Source: a virus. From it: a DNA stretch of 64,000 nucleotides. The notes below the pieces were generated by a model. The model saw only the letters and a program-made list of their open reading frames with translations. It did no database searches and was not told the origin of the DNA. A program made the position numbers and the translations under genes. Positions 53,003 through 61,334 of the stretch are shown here, piece by piece (positions within the stretch are counted from its first letter, which is position 1; every line of letters starts with the position of its first letter). The DNA is taken from IMG/VR virus record IMGVR_UViG_3300036985_003683, positions 23,019 to 87,018 of that record. One strand, 5' to 3'.

Positions 53003-53440
53003 CTACTTAGCGCTGACGGCGTTGTGTTCCCCGTCGGTGTCTGGAAACACCAATGCGGGCTGTGACTTGCCTCGGAGTAGTACCATTTCGGCATTGACTG
53101 GGCAAGAATACGCTTCACCTTCCATGAATAGTGGTCGGGAAGGATCAAAGCCCAAACACGTTGGGTGTGTAGCGATCTGACGTGTAGGCCTTCGGAGTGC
53201 CTCCATGAGGAGTTCTCCCAATTCCTTGTTGACCTGCTTCATGGTAGGATTGCCCGTAGCTGGGTCAATCTTCACACCCGATCGTGAAATGGCAGTGGCG
53301 AGACGTTCAATAGCGTCTCCCAATGGAATGCTGTCCGTGAGAGCGATGCCCGAGCACGTAATCTTGTTCAGATAGAAGTGAAGGGACTGTTGCTGTTCAG
53401 GCTCAACAGCGGGAGTAGGCGAAGGCGTTGTGGCAGTCAT
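53003..53440 (-). CDS. Hypothetical protein after the capsid gene
   Basis: 145 residues, unrecognised. Starts MTATTPSPTP and has a Pro/Gln-rich N-terminal stretch, then a helical part and two Cys-containing segments (HPTCLGF; AYSCPVN). It begins 109 bases downstream of the capsid stop and behind a promoter box and hairpin. GGAG is 11 bases before ATG 53440, a long spacing. Could be a head completion or capsid accessory protein. Confidence 0.5.
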   Translation of the reverse strand: MTATTPSPTPAVEPEQQQSLHFYLNKITCSGIALTDSIPLGDAIERLATAISRSGVKIDPATGNPTMKQVNKELGELLMEALRRPTRQIATHPTCLGFDPSRPLFMEGEAYSCPVNAEMVLLRGKSQPALVFPDTDGEHNAVSAK

Positions 53441-53479
53441 AAAGGGCGAAACTCCAAAAAGACGTAGAGAACCAAGAAA

Positions 53480-53511
53480 GATGATCGGTGACCTAATGAC
53501 CACCGATCATC
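53480..53511 (-). terminator. Hairpin after the major capsid gene (terminator or leader hairpin)
   Basis: 11-bp stem (GATGATCGGTG / CACCGATCATC) with a 10-base loop, followed on the minus strand by TTTCTTGG, a poor T run. It lies between the capsid stop and the next gene, and 14 bases downstream of a TATAAT box. Confidence 0.65.
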
Positions 53512-53524
53512 GTTCTCACAAGAG

Positions 53525-53530
53525 ATTATA
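53525..53530 (-). promoter_or_regulatory. GGTATAAT box after the capsid gene
   Basis: Minus-strand CGGTATAAT, 19 bases after the capsid stop codon, just before the hairpin. Transcripts from here would start with the hairpin, so it may act as an attenuator or stabiliser. Confidence 0.4.
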
Positions 53531-53548
53531 CCGCTGTCTCAAAAAAGA

Positions 53549-54559
53549 TTACGGTGTGACGTCTGCGTAAATGACTGCGCCTGGGATAGGCATCACTGGC
53601 AAACGTGCGTTCTTGTAGTACAGTGTCACACCCGTTGGGCTGTCCTGTACTCGGCTCCACATCACTGGTCCCTGAAGGTCCATAACGTCCGAGCGATCGG
53701 AGTTTGGAACTACAACAGTACCACGCTGCATACGAATCCATTCAGGACTGAAGTCCGGAAGGATGAACAGCTTGTCGTTTCCGATAAACGGAGTGTCGAA
53801 GCGTTCAGTAGCACCTTCCTGTGCGTAGTGATGATCCAGAACAATCCAGTTCAGGCCGTGGAAGCGTGAGAGGTTGCCCGTCTCAGCAATCTGAATACCT
53901 ACAGCTGTCTGACCGATCAGATTCTGGATGTAGGTGTTGCGGATCAGGTAGTTCATCACGCCCTGATTACAAACTGCCCACTTAGGCTCCATGCCCGTAT
54001 CCTTGCGGATAATGCGCTTCCATTCAGTCAAGTCATCCAACACATTCGTACTGGTCGTCGCCCATGAGACTGACGCGGTTGGCTTGTGACTTGCAGGAAT
54101 ACCGTAATCGATCACAACGGCCTGACCGTTGATCTTGATCGAAAGCGAACCTGTAAGAGCCATCGCCACCAGGTACTCGTCCAGATACGCACCGAAGCGT
54201 CTCTGAATGGATGCCTGTTCGCGAACGATATACTCGCGCCCTGCAACGGCTCGGCGGGTTCCACCCACTTGACGCAGCTGAGCAAGGATTCCCGGATCAA
54301 GCGAACTGAACTTGAACGTGACAGGCATCTTCTGCGAACGGGTCCCGTATGTCCCCATCCGAACAGGCTGAGCCTCTCCAGAATTCGTCGTGAAGTCAGT
54401 ATCGATTTCGATGGCTGGCTTCTCAATATCCCACTGTGCGATGTTGCCCTCGATTGGCTCATCAGTGACCTGATTGGCAAACCAGAAATTCGGAAATCGA
54501 ATGGTTTGAACAGTTCGAGTCAGTTGCTGATAACCGAGGACCGATTGCAAATCGGCCAT
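53549..54559 (-). CDS. Major capsid protein, lambda gpE-like
   Basis: 336 residues. Segments RRFGAYLDEYLVAMALTG and VVIDYGIPASH fit the HK97-fold capsid proteins of the lambda gpE family. It follows the protease and decoration genes and precedes a hairpin, as usual for highly expressed capsid genes. Ends in a TxP-rich tail. ATG 54559. Confidence 0.88.
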   Translation of the reverse strand: MADLQSVLGYQQLTRTVQTIRFPNFWFANQVTDEPIEGNIAQWDIEKPAIEIDTDFTTNSGEAQPVRMGTYGTRSQKMPVTFKFSSLDPGILAQLRQVGGTRRAVAGREYIVREQASIQRRFGAYLDEYLVAMALTGSLSIKINGQAVVIDYGIPASHKPTASVSWATTSTNVLDDLTEWKRIIRKDTGMEPKWAVCNQGVMNYLIRNTYIQNLIGQTAVGIQIAETGNLSRFHGLNWIVLDHHYAQEGATERFDTPFIGNDKLFILPDFSPEWIRMQRGTVVVPNSDRSDVMDLQGPVMWSRVQDSPTGVTLYYKNARLPVMPIPGAVIYADVTP

Positions 54560-54641
54560 TATTGTTTGCTCCTGGTAAAGTCTGAGAAAGGAACCTGAAA
54601 AGCGGATTAACTGACAGACCCCACAATAGGATCGATACTAA

Positions 54642-55046
54642 TCAATCCCAGATGAAGAAACACCCATTGGCGCCCAGTGAGGCGTCAGTTTTAGCCTGCG
54701 CTGTGACCCCTACCGTGTTGGTTTCCTTAACACGGCCGAAGACAACCATCTGAGCTGCACAATCCTGTGCAACTCCATTGTCGTCGCGTAGGTCCACTTC
54801 GTTGTCCAGAAAGCCTCTGAACACGTTAGTACCAGCTGGAGAGTTAGCGACTCCAAACGCTGAATACTTGCCGGAAGCTGTTACCTTGCCAAGTGCAAGT
54901 CCCTTTCGGAGTGTCGACTGCTGATCGGTCGCGGCACTGCTCAAGATCACCGTCTTCTTCATGACGTGACCCGCCTCTCGGCTGTGCAGATACTCGCGAC
55001 CGGATGTCAGGTACTCCTGAGATGGTCCGATCGAAACGTTAGCCAT
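54642..55046 (-). CDS. Head decoration protein
   Basis: 134 residues between protease and major capsid genes, the place of lambda gpD. Beta-rich, Gly/Ser/Thr-rich (ASGKYSAFGVANSP) with FRGFLDNEVDLRD in the middle; resembles the capsid decoration family. It would cement the capsid lattice from the outside. ATG 55046. Confidence 0.72.
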   Translation of the reverse strand: MANVSIGPSQEYLTSGREYLHSREAGHVMKKTVILSSAATDQQSTLRKGLALGKVTASGKYSAFGVANSPAGTNVFRGFLDNEVDLRDDNGVAQDCAAQMVVFGRVKETNTVGVTAQAKTDASLGANGCFFIWD

Positions 55047-55125
55047 TCCCCTTAAACTCCTTGAACAAATTTCGGATAGTTACCACTGATGCCGAATGTG
55101 CGCGGCCTGCGAGTGGACTCACAGA

Positions 55126-56736
55126 TTACTGAGGGCGCGAAACGAACAGTCCAGTACGTGGATCCTGAACAACTGAATCCATGTGGAACTGAGGAACGGC
55201 CTTCTTGATGATGGAATCGAGTTCGTCGAATTCCTTCTTCTGGTCGTCGTTGTTCTGCTGATCGAGAACAACATGGTTGTGATCATTGGTCTGGCGAGTC
55301 GTTGAGACAGTGTGTCCCTCAGGCAAGCTTTCAATGATGGACAACTGATGTTCAACGCGATCTGCCCAAGAGTCCCACTCCTGGCCAACTGAAGTCTCAT
55401 TCGAGAACTGCAGTGCTTCCGTCTTTGGCAACATCTTGTCGTATGCCGCCTTGTTCATTCGTCCAGACTTCATCGCTGCCTCAGTGCGCTGAGCGATGTT
55501 GCTCAGACGGCTGCGGTTGCGATCCAGAAGCAGTCCGTGATTCTGCGCACGGAGTGCAACGAACTCTGGAGACGAAGTAATGTCAAAGGCTGGGAAGGTT
55601 GACTTGCCCTTACCTTTGCCCTTACCTTCGCCTTCGTCGTCTTCTTCTTCGCCGTCCTTGGTCGGCATAGGCTTGGCGAATTCAATTGCCTGCACCTTGT
55701 CGAACCAATTTTCAGTAGTCAGCGAACCTGTTTCGAGACTGAACTTCGCTTCCAATGAACGAAGTTGTGGACCCGTCAATAACATATCAGACCCCTTCTC
55801 CCGTAAGAGTAATTGACCCCTGTCAAAAGCCTTGCCAGTCAACTCAGTCAAAGCAGGATCGTTATCTGACTGATGTGCCATACCAAAATGGAGAACGCGA
55901 AATGCTCCCTCCAAAGTGTCATTAGCCAGCCAATACTCCTCCACTGATGAAATTGACCGCTGTCTTTCCTCGGGAGTCCCGAATGAAAGAGCGGCACAAA
56001 CATCGACCCACGCTGGATCGTTCAAAATCGTCCGTGCAGCACCAATTTCCAATCCCTTGGAAAGTTTATCTTCAGAACGTGGAGCGGTCTGCATCAGGTC
56101 TTGGACCAGATCCAACAACTGCTTACGATCCAAGACATATCCATTGTAGTCAGTACCCTCAGTAGGGACGTCCGCGACCATATCCAGATAAACAGCTGCG
56201 ACTGCCTCACCCGCTTGATCGAAAGCAACAAAGTCACTCTGTCCTGGGATCACTGCGTAGTTGGTGAGTGCTACGTGTTCAACGCATTCTCCAAATTCCG
56301 CCACCGTACCATCAGGCATAGAGTGTTTTACATTCGGGTGAATGGAAACTGACACTCCCTTGATTGTAGTGTTGATCCTTGAAGAGTCTTCCCCTCGGGG
56401 AATAGCCTGCAATGTGAACAACGCATACTTACCGTCGGGCTTTTGTCGAACTTCCATCTCCTGAACGAATCCCGCGTTCTGTTCTGGTGTGTAAGTGTGA
56501 CCGTAAGGTACTGGAACGTTGATGTTGTGAGGCTTCTGCTTGTTGTAGAAGTTGTCAACCCAACCCTGCATTCTGTCTTTGGTCACATTCAGAGTGAAGC
56601 CCCTGACAGGATGCTTCCACACTCCCTGTGGAATGGATTCTTTCCAAAACAGGTCGAAAGCCTTAGCCTCCCCTTCGGGGGGAGCCTCTATGTCAAAGGT
56701 AGACTGGACCGTGTTGAAAATAAGAGCCTGACGCAT
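55126..56736 (-). CDS. Capsid maturation protease with scaffold region (Mu gpI-like)
   Basis: 536 residues. The first half resembles Mu gpI/prohead protease: VPYGHTYTPEQNAGFV, IKGVSVSIHPNVK and EHVALTNYAVIPG (residues near the active site). A hinge DGEEEDDEGEGKGKGKGK separates it from a helical second half that may be the scaffolding part. The order protease, decoration, capsid is that of many siphoviruses. A TAGAAT box and GGAGG precede ATG 56736. No terminase or portal is seen upstream. Confidence 0.8.
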   Translation of the reverse strand: MRQALIFNTVQSTFDIEAPPEGEAKAFDLFWKESIPQGVWKHPVRGFTLNVTKDRMQGWVDNFYNKQKPHNINVPVPYGHTYTPEQNAGFVQEMEVRQKPDGKYALFTLQAIPRGEDSSRINTTIKGVSVSIHPNVKHSMPDGTVAEFGECVEHVALTNYAVIPGQSDFVAFDQAGEAVAAVYLDMVADVPTEGTDYNGYVLDRKQLLDLVQDLMQTAPRSEDKLSKGLEIGAARTILNDPAWVDVCAALSFGTPEERQRSISSVEEYWLANDTLEGAFRVLHFGMAHQSDNDPALTELTGKAFDRGQLLLREKGSDMLLTGPQLRSLEAKFSLETGSLTTENWFDKVQAIEFAKPMPTKDGEEEDDEGEGKGKGKGKSTFPAFDITSSPEFVALRAQNHGLLLDRNRSRLSNIAQRTEAAMKSGRMNKAAYDKMLPKTEALQFSNETSVGQEWDSWADRVEHQLSIIESLPEGHTVSTTRQTNDHNHVVLDQQNNDDQKKEFDELDSIIKKAVPQFHMDSVVQDPRTGLFVSRPQ

Positions 56737-56752
56737 TCTGATTCCTCCAATT

Positions 56753-56758
56753 ATTCTA
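56753..56758 (-). promoter_or_regulatory. GGTAGAAT box before the capsid operon
   Basis: Minus-strand CGGTAGAAT 17 bases before ATG 56736, followed at once by GGAGG. Fits the phage box family; no clear -35. Confidence 0.35.
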
Positions 56759-56808
56759 CCGAGGGGAAAGACTTCTTGTGTTTGGAATAGTAAAAAACAA
56801 AGTGTGAG

Positions 56809-57258
56809 TTAAGAGGGGGATTCCACTGTGATAACACTACTGGCGTGATTGACCTTAATGTCCTGAAACCCCGTCTGAGTCAACTCGCACACTTCGTTCA
56901 CTACCTGCTTACGCTTCAGGTTGGTGTTACGAATGTTGATAGCTTGCAGACCCACAGCTGCCAGTTGTAGGAGCTGATCCTGAGGCATACCCGCGAGTGA
57001 CGATGTGTCGTATTCTCCCATCTTCCCTTGACGCAGCGCTGATTCGTAACCCCAGATTTCTGCGTTGATGGCTTGGAGGGAAGCGAAGTATCCCATCAAG
57101 TCAACTCCCTTGGGTCCCCAATACGACAAGAGACCCCTATACACTCGCTCCAACTCAGTAGCTTCACGAGCGGCTTCTGGGTAGTGCTTAGCTTTGAGTT
57201 GGGCAATGGAAAGTCGATCCAGTAGATCAGCAACAGCGACGAGCATGGCAGTACTCAC
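56809..57258 (-). CDS. Hypothetical helical protein before the protease
   Basis: 149 residues, mainly helices. DLLDRLSIAQLKAKH and INAEIWGYESALRQG form two patterns that faintly recall short LPS-linked or phage families of the DUF6165 type; not conclusive. It ends 52 bases before the promoter box of the protease gene and its start touches the previous stop. Role unknown. Confidence 0.5.
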   Translation of the reverse strand: MSTAMLVAVADLLDRLSIAQLKAKHYPEAAREATELERVYRGLLSYWGPKGVDLMGYFASLQAINAEIWGYESALRQGKMGEYDTSSLAGMPQDQLLQLAAVGLQAINIRNTNLKRKQVVNEVCELTQTGFQDIKVNHASSVITVESPS

Positions 57259-58430
57259 TATGTACGAGTGTAGAGGTAAACGTCACCAAAGGAAGTCGTA
57301 GGTAATCCGGGCAGGGAGTGGAAGGGGGAAGCAACTCTGGGAATACGTTTCAACTTGGGAGCTAACTTCTCCAACAGAGGTGGATACAGGTATACAGTGG
57401 CGGCTGTGATACCATAGTCGTAAGGTTCGAATTCTAACACGTCTCCGGTAATGATCTGGATCTTATGTTGCAGTCCAGCCTCCTTTACGCGTTGTCGTGC
57501 CTTGGTAGCGATCGCAGGATCAATCTCGACACCCACAGCAGTGCACCCATAAGTCTCAACAGCTTGGATCAATATGCGAGCGTCGCCACAACCCAAATCC
57601 GCCAGCACGTCATTCTCGTCCAACTTGAGGACGCTCAACATGGCAGTGATAACTTCTGGAGGTGTAGGAGCTACTGCCCTGGAGACATCCTCTACCTTGG
57701 GCGCAACAACTGGAGCGGCTATGGGCTGAGCCTTGATCAAACTAACCTGTCTACGCCACTCAGCTTGGTCTGCCCTGATCGTTGCACACATGTCACATCT
57801 ACGACTAGAGCAACCCCCGTACGTCTCCAGATTTATAGTCCCATATTGTGGATAGTGTCTTATGGGCGAAGGAAGTGCTGGAGCAGCTACAACTACCTGC
57901 GCTACTGGCCGTGGTGTGAAGGCAGTTATCAATGTGGAAGCACTAGTGTATCCCACCCACTCGTGCAATGTCTTTCCTGTCTCGTCTTTTATTCTGAAAG
58001 TGGGAACCTTTAGAACGGTAGGGTCGCGGTGGACAGTCCTGTCTACCTTGGAATAACCTATCCCCGCAGCTTGTACCTTGGGCAACTCACTGTTCTCCCA
58101 ATTCACACATACTCCACAATAGGGAGTCGTACTCATTTCGAGATAGGTGAACGACTTGGGACTTGTGGAGAGAGTCGGTGGGGGCAGTGTGGAGACAGAA
58201 TCACGTGTCAGGACGGGCTCTACCTCGCGGAACTCACTTTCAGACGACTTGAGTGACTCTTTCAACTTCTCCAGGTCTGCCCTCAGCTTCTCGATCTCTT
58301 CGCGAGAATCAGGGAGGAGCGCCTTCGAACTTGAAAAGGTCACAGACCCCGGAGTGCTCGTAGTGGTAATGCTCTGTGCATACAGGGCTGTATGCATGAG
58401 TAACAAACAAAAGGCAGTCGCGTATCTCAA
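57258..58430 (-). CDS. Exported thioredoxin-methyltransferase chimera
   Basis: 390 residues. Residues 1-19 are a likely signal peptide (AFCLLLMHTALYAQS). A coiled coil (about 42-70) leads to a linker at 72-81 (PVLTRDSVST), a thioredoxin-like domain (96-175) with CxxC at 105-108 (YCGVC), a Cys-rich insert (GGCSSRRCDMC) and a DOT1-like SAM methyltransferase (about 255-390, LADLGCGDARI at 276-286). Methyltransferases need cytoplasmic SAM, so export is puzzling. Starts at TTG 58430 with GGGGA eight bases upstream. Host envelope modification or virion protein are possible. Confidence 0.6.
   Translation of the reverse strand: MRYATAFCLLLMHTALYAQSITTTSTPGSVTFSSSKALLPDSREEIEKLRADLEKLKESLKSSESEFREVEPVLTRDSVSTLPPPTLSTSPKSFTYLEMSTTPYCGVCVNWENSELPKVQAAGIGYSKVDRTVHRDPTVLKVPTFRIKDETGKTLHEWVGYTSASTLITAFTPRPVAQVVVAAPALPSPIRHYPQYGTINLETYGGCSSRRCDMCATIRADQAEWRRQVSLIKAQPIAAPVVAPKVEDVSRAVAPTPPEVITAMLSVLKLDENDVLADLGCGDARILIQAVETYGCTAVGVEIDPAIATKARQRVKEAGLQHKIQIITGDVLEFEPYDYGITAATVYLYPPLLEKLAPKLKRIPRVASPFHSLPGLPTTSFGDVYLYTRT
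58189..58214 (-). repeat. 26-bp direct repeat, copy 2 (domain-junction linker)
   Basis: Same 26 bases as 29695-29720, same frame, at the junction of the coiled coil and the thioredoxin-like domain. Confidence 0.85.
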
Positions 58431-58432
58431 GA

Positions 58433-59509
58433 CTATGTCCCCTTCAACTTACGAATTTCACTCACACACCACTGCATGGTGACTTCGTTGACGATGTTTC
58501 GAACTTCCAAATCGCGTACGCGTTTTTCCAACGTATCTGGGACAGGGTTGGGGTTAGGGTTAGGTGTCCCACCACCTGGAATGGGTACAGGTACTCCGCT
58601 GTAGAGACTTCGCAGTCTAGGTCTCGAAGGATCGTTAGGTGGCCATTGGCCAACTGGATTCCCCTGAGTCATTGAGGGATTCATGATTCCCCCGTTCGTG
58701 TGCATGAGGCCCATATTGTGACCGCCCTCGTGCAACAACAGTGCTGAGATCTGCTGCTCCATGACTGGGTCAGTATTGCCCCCAGTGTAGGTAGCTAGGA
58801 GTTTCAGCCAGATCTTACTGCCACAGCTCTCGCTCTGTCCAACGATGGCTAGCCCAATCCATCCAGACGAAGACTGGACGAAGGTGAGCTCACTATTGAT
58901 GTTGCTGGTCCACGTTTCACCAGTAAGAAGGTCTTTCCCATCCATACCAATGAAGCGCATCAACAACCCGATCTCGCAGTTCGCCTTTTGGACGTTCTGC
59001 ATGATCTTCTTCCACAAGTGTGCGTACTTGGGATTCATCCCTGCTGGGTTGACCCGAATTGCCATACAGTGGTAATTAACCGCTCCATGACAATTTGGCC
59101 ATCCGCCGGACGCGATAGCCTCCTCGGTACCCTTCTGCATCTTTTCGACCACAGCCTGGACGTTGGGATCCTCGAACGCACACTCCGTTCCTGGAGGAGG
59201 CAAGTAGTCTGGGATAGGGCAACGGTCTGATTCAACCATTGCTGCCATTGCAGGATCTTCAGCGTCGCCATCAAAGGAAGGTGGACGACCGTGGTGAACC
59301 AAACTCAACTTGGTGTACGCAGTTGAGTCCATCTTGGCCAAAGAGATCATAGCCTGCACGACTACTGGATCACTCGGCTTCAGATTGGCCAGATCATTGA
59401 ATGAAATGTTGGATCCCTCTGGATTGTCGGGAGACCAAAAATGACCATACTCCCACGCAACACGAATTGCAAATTGGGAGAGGGTCTCGTTTGGCTTACG
59501 TGATGGCAC
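58433..59509 (-). CDS. Metzincin-type zinc metallopeptidase
   Basis: 358 residues. The zinc site is HEGGHNMGLMH (H260, E261, H264, H270), followed by a Met-turn in GGIMNPSM (M276), the metzincin pattern. The N-terminal 200 residues are unknown. No signal peptide is seen, so it is cytoplasmic or part of the virion. A Pro-rich linker with PNPNPNP and a helical tail end the protein. It could cut host envelope or phage proteins. GTG 59509 has GGGAG upstream. Confidence 0.75.
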   Translation of the reverse strand: MPSRKPNETLSQFAIRVAWEYGHFWSPDNPEGSNISFNDLANLKPSDPVVVQAMISLAKMDSTAYTKLSLVHHGRPPSFDGDAEDPAMAAMVESDRCPIPDYLPPPGTECAFEDPNVQAVVEKMQKGTEEAIASGGWPNCHGAVNYHCMAIRVNPAGMNPKYAHLWKKIMQNVQKANCEIGLLMRFIGMDGKDLLTGETWTSNINSELTFVQSSSGWIGLAIVGQSESCGSKIWLKLLATYTGGNTDPVMEQQISALLLHEGGHNMGLMHTNGGIMNPSMTQGNPVGQWPPNDPSRPRLRSLYSGVPVPIPGGGTPNPNPNPVPDTLEKRVRDLEVRNIVNEVTMQWCVSEIRKLKGT

Positions 59510-59519
59510 AGCAGTCTCC

Positions 59520-60155
59520 CTAGATGATTCCCAGATTTTTCAGAAGCTGAATGATCAGTTGAACAATCTCAATGATCTTGGCAAAATCGACAGCTTCCTC
59601 AGGAAGTGCCGCCCCCGCTTCACGCACGGCCGCTTCGTGGATGGTGTCCAACGTTGCAGACTGGATATCAAAGGCGGATTGTAGACCCGCACGCAATACG
59701 GAGGGTGACTTGGAGATCCCCGAAGTAGCTTTGACCCATTTGGATAGGACTCCGTCCAACTCCAACGACGTCTCGGCAATGGGTACTGCCATCGTGAGGG
59801 CTTCGTAGAAAGCAGTGTCGTCCAACTTCAACTTGATCAGAGCGTCGATGACAGCAGACAGGGCCAGCGCACTATCCTTAGTCAAGAGTGTCTTGCTCAT
59901 AGCAGCTATCTGAGCTACAGTCGGATCACTAGCTGGCGGGTTCTTTGATGGATCCTTGGGGGGTACGGGAACGCCCGGAATGAACCCCTGTACGATGACG
60001 TCGGCCTCGATAGAGGACCACGTACCAGGTACACCATTCACAACGACTGCGCGGAATACTCCGTTGGGTGTGACCAACAGGATATCACGATCTGCCATGC
60101 ATTGTGAACCGTAGACAGCCACCAACGCTAATACGAACACCTTCAACCAGTTCAT
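59520..60155 (-). CDS. Exported or membrane-anchored structural-region protein
   Basis: About 211 residues. Starts with a hydrophobic segment (LKVFVLALVAVYGSQC) that looks like a signal peptide, followed by a short beta part and then long helical repeats; the end (IIEIVQLIIQLLKNLGII) is hydrophobic. The Cys near residue 20 is not in a perfect lipobox. ATG 60155 has GGAG six bases upstream. May sit in the host membrane or be a virion protein injected with DNA. Confidence 0.5.
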   Translation of the reverse strand: MNWLKVFVLALVAVYGSQCMADRDILLVTPNGVFRAVVVNGVPGTWSSIEADVIVQGFIPGVPVPPKDPSKNPPASDPTVAQIAAMSKTLLTKDSALALSAVIDALIKLKLDDTAFYEALTMAVPIAETSLELDGVLSKWVKATSGISKSPSVLRAGLQSAFDIQSATLDTIHEAAVREAGAALPEEAVDFAKIIEIVQLIIQLLKNLGII

Positions 60156-60201
60156 AACAATCTCCAGTAAACGGGCGGGACGGGTCAAATACCGAGTAGA
60201 C

Positions 60202-60567
60202 TTACTCGTCTTCTAATTCCGGAGCTTCACTCATGCATGAAGCAACTACGGCGTCGGAGGCCTTCAGCGCGTGAGCGATGGCCTTCTCTGTGAAGAGCAT
60301 TCCCTGCTCAAGTGTCATTGGGTGACTACTCTGTCCACGAATGCGTCGAAGAGTAATGCGTCGCAAACGCTTAGGTCTCCTCTCGTTCATGCGTGCAACT
60401 TCAGAGCGCGCCTCCGCTGGATCAGACTCAATGTTCTTCTTGAAACACCCAACTAGGCGTGGCAAGAAGTCCATCGCAATGTCCAGAATAACTCCACCGG
60501 CGAGCCCCATCTCCTGGGGATCGATATCGTTGGCTAACGTTTCCGCCTGCTCTCTTAACGTACTCAT
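60202..60567 (-). CDS. Hypothetical protein, 121 residues
   Basis: Short helical protein with a basic central part (RRPKRLRRITLRRIRGQ) that may bind nucleic acid, and an acidic end. ATG 60567 (MSTLREQAET) with GAGGA about 10 bases upstream is preferred. A GTATAAT box lies 43 bases before it. Unrecognised. Confidence 0.5.
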   Translation of the reverse strand: MSTLREQAETLANDIDPQEMGLAGGVILDIAMDFLPRLVGCFKKNIESDPAEARSEVARMNERRPKRLRRITLRRIRGQSSHPMTLEQGMLFTEKAIAHALKASDAVVASCMSEAPELEDE

Positions 60568-60609
60568 TGGGGGATGTCCTCGTAGAGAAAATACACTCTG
60601 TTCCAATGA

Positions 60610-60615
60610 ATTATA
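60610..60615 (-). promoter_or_regulatory. GTATAAT box on a stop codon
   Basis: TATAAT on the minus strand; its TAA is the stop codon of the 60611-61042 gene. About 43 bases before the start at 60567. No good -35. Confidence 0.35.
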
Positions 60616-61042
60616 CGAACAGGGAGGGGAGGTCTGCTAAAGAATCCCCAGGTTGCTGATTACCTGTGAGAAGCTCTATGATGTGTTCTCCGTGGGCCTC
60701 GCTCACCACCTCTACGTAGACCAGATTGGAGAACCAACCGCAGAGAGGACCTGCCCCACTCGTATCCCCGACTATGCGAATGGAGACTACCCCGTCGAGA
60801 TCCCTCTCAACGATCTTCAAATGTGATTGAGTGACGGGCCCAGGTACAGGTGCGACTGGCCAATCTTCGAACGCTGATACTGCCCCCTTGGGAGAACAGT
60901 ATACTCGAAGGTCGAGTGGACAGTTGGGATCCGTCAAACATCCCTCTCTGAACAAGAGGGAATCCGGGTGGGTGGTTGTTTTGTCAAAGTCTACTATGAC
61001 CTCGAATGTGCCACTACTAGCATATACCTTTGCTGGGAACAT
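60611..61042 (-). CDS. Hypothetical structural-region protein, 143 residues
   Basis: Beta-rich protein with several Cys (GCLTDPNCPLD; YCSPKG; PLCGWFSN). Its place in the late region suggests a virion protein. ATG 61042. No match recognised. Confidence 0.5.
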   Translation of the reverse strand: MFPAKVYASSGTFEVIVDFDKTTTHPDSLLFREGCLTDPNCPLDLRVYCSPKGAVSAFEDWPVAPVPGPVTQSHLKIVERDLDGVVSIRIVGDTSGAGPLCGWFSNLVYVEVVSEAHGEHIIELLTGNQQPGDSLADLPSLFV

Positions 61043-61164
61043 AACGACTCCTAATTAGGGGGCCTATATAACTATCCTACCTCACAGCGTAGAATGAATA
61101 TACGAAGATCTACAAAAAAGTTACCCCGGTGGAGGTGTCTCCAAGTTCTCGAGGGGTTATTGAG

Positions 61165-61237
61165 GTCCTCGTTGCGGGTACTTTATGTAGCCCCCTGTAA
61201 ACTTTATTGACTTTAACCGGGATAGCTATGGTAAAAT
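61165..61237 (+). promoter_or_regulatory. 73-bp conserved element, copy 3 (plus strand)
   Basis: Plus-strand copy of the element. The first 12 bases match copies 1 and 2 at eight of 12 positions. It has TTGACT (61207-61212), a 19-base spacer and TAAAAT (61232-61237). Shares the 18-base core (inverted sequence at 28885-28902). It drives toward the acetyltransferase gene, about 100 bases downstream. Confidence 0.65.
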
Positions 61238-61299
61238 CGATGTCAATACCCAGGGGGCGAGGAAAATTCCCCCGCGGGGATGCTGAAAAAGCTTGGTGG

Positions 61300-61305
61300 T
61301 ATAAT
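61300..61305 (+). promoter_or_regulatory. Extended -10 box before the acetyltransferase gene
   Basis: TGGTATAAT on the plus strand, 29 bases before ATG 61335. With a TG extension it could work without a -35. A nearby GGAG (61324-61327) is the ribosome site. Confidence 0.55.
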
Positions 61306-61334
61306 CATCAGGACTACTAGCATGGAGCTGAACT

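Noticed and set aside
42719-53440. Integrated bacterial sugar island (prophage in host DNA)
   Set aside because: Same strand, same spacing and overlaps as phage genes, and lies between head and tail genes, so it is part of the phage genome.
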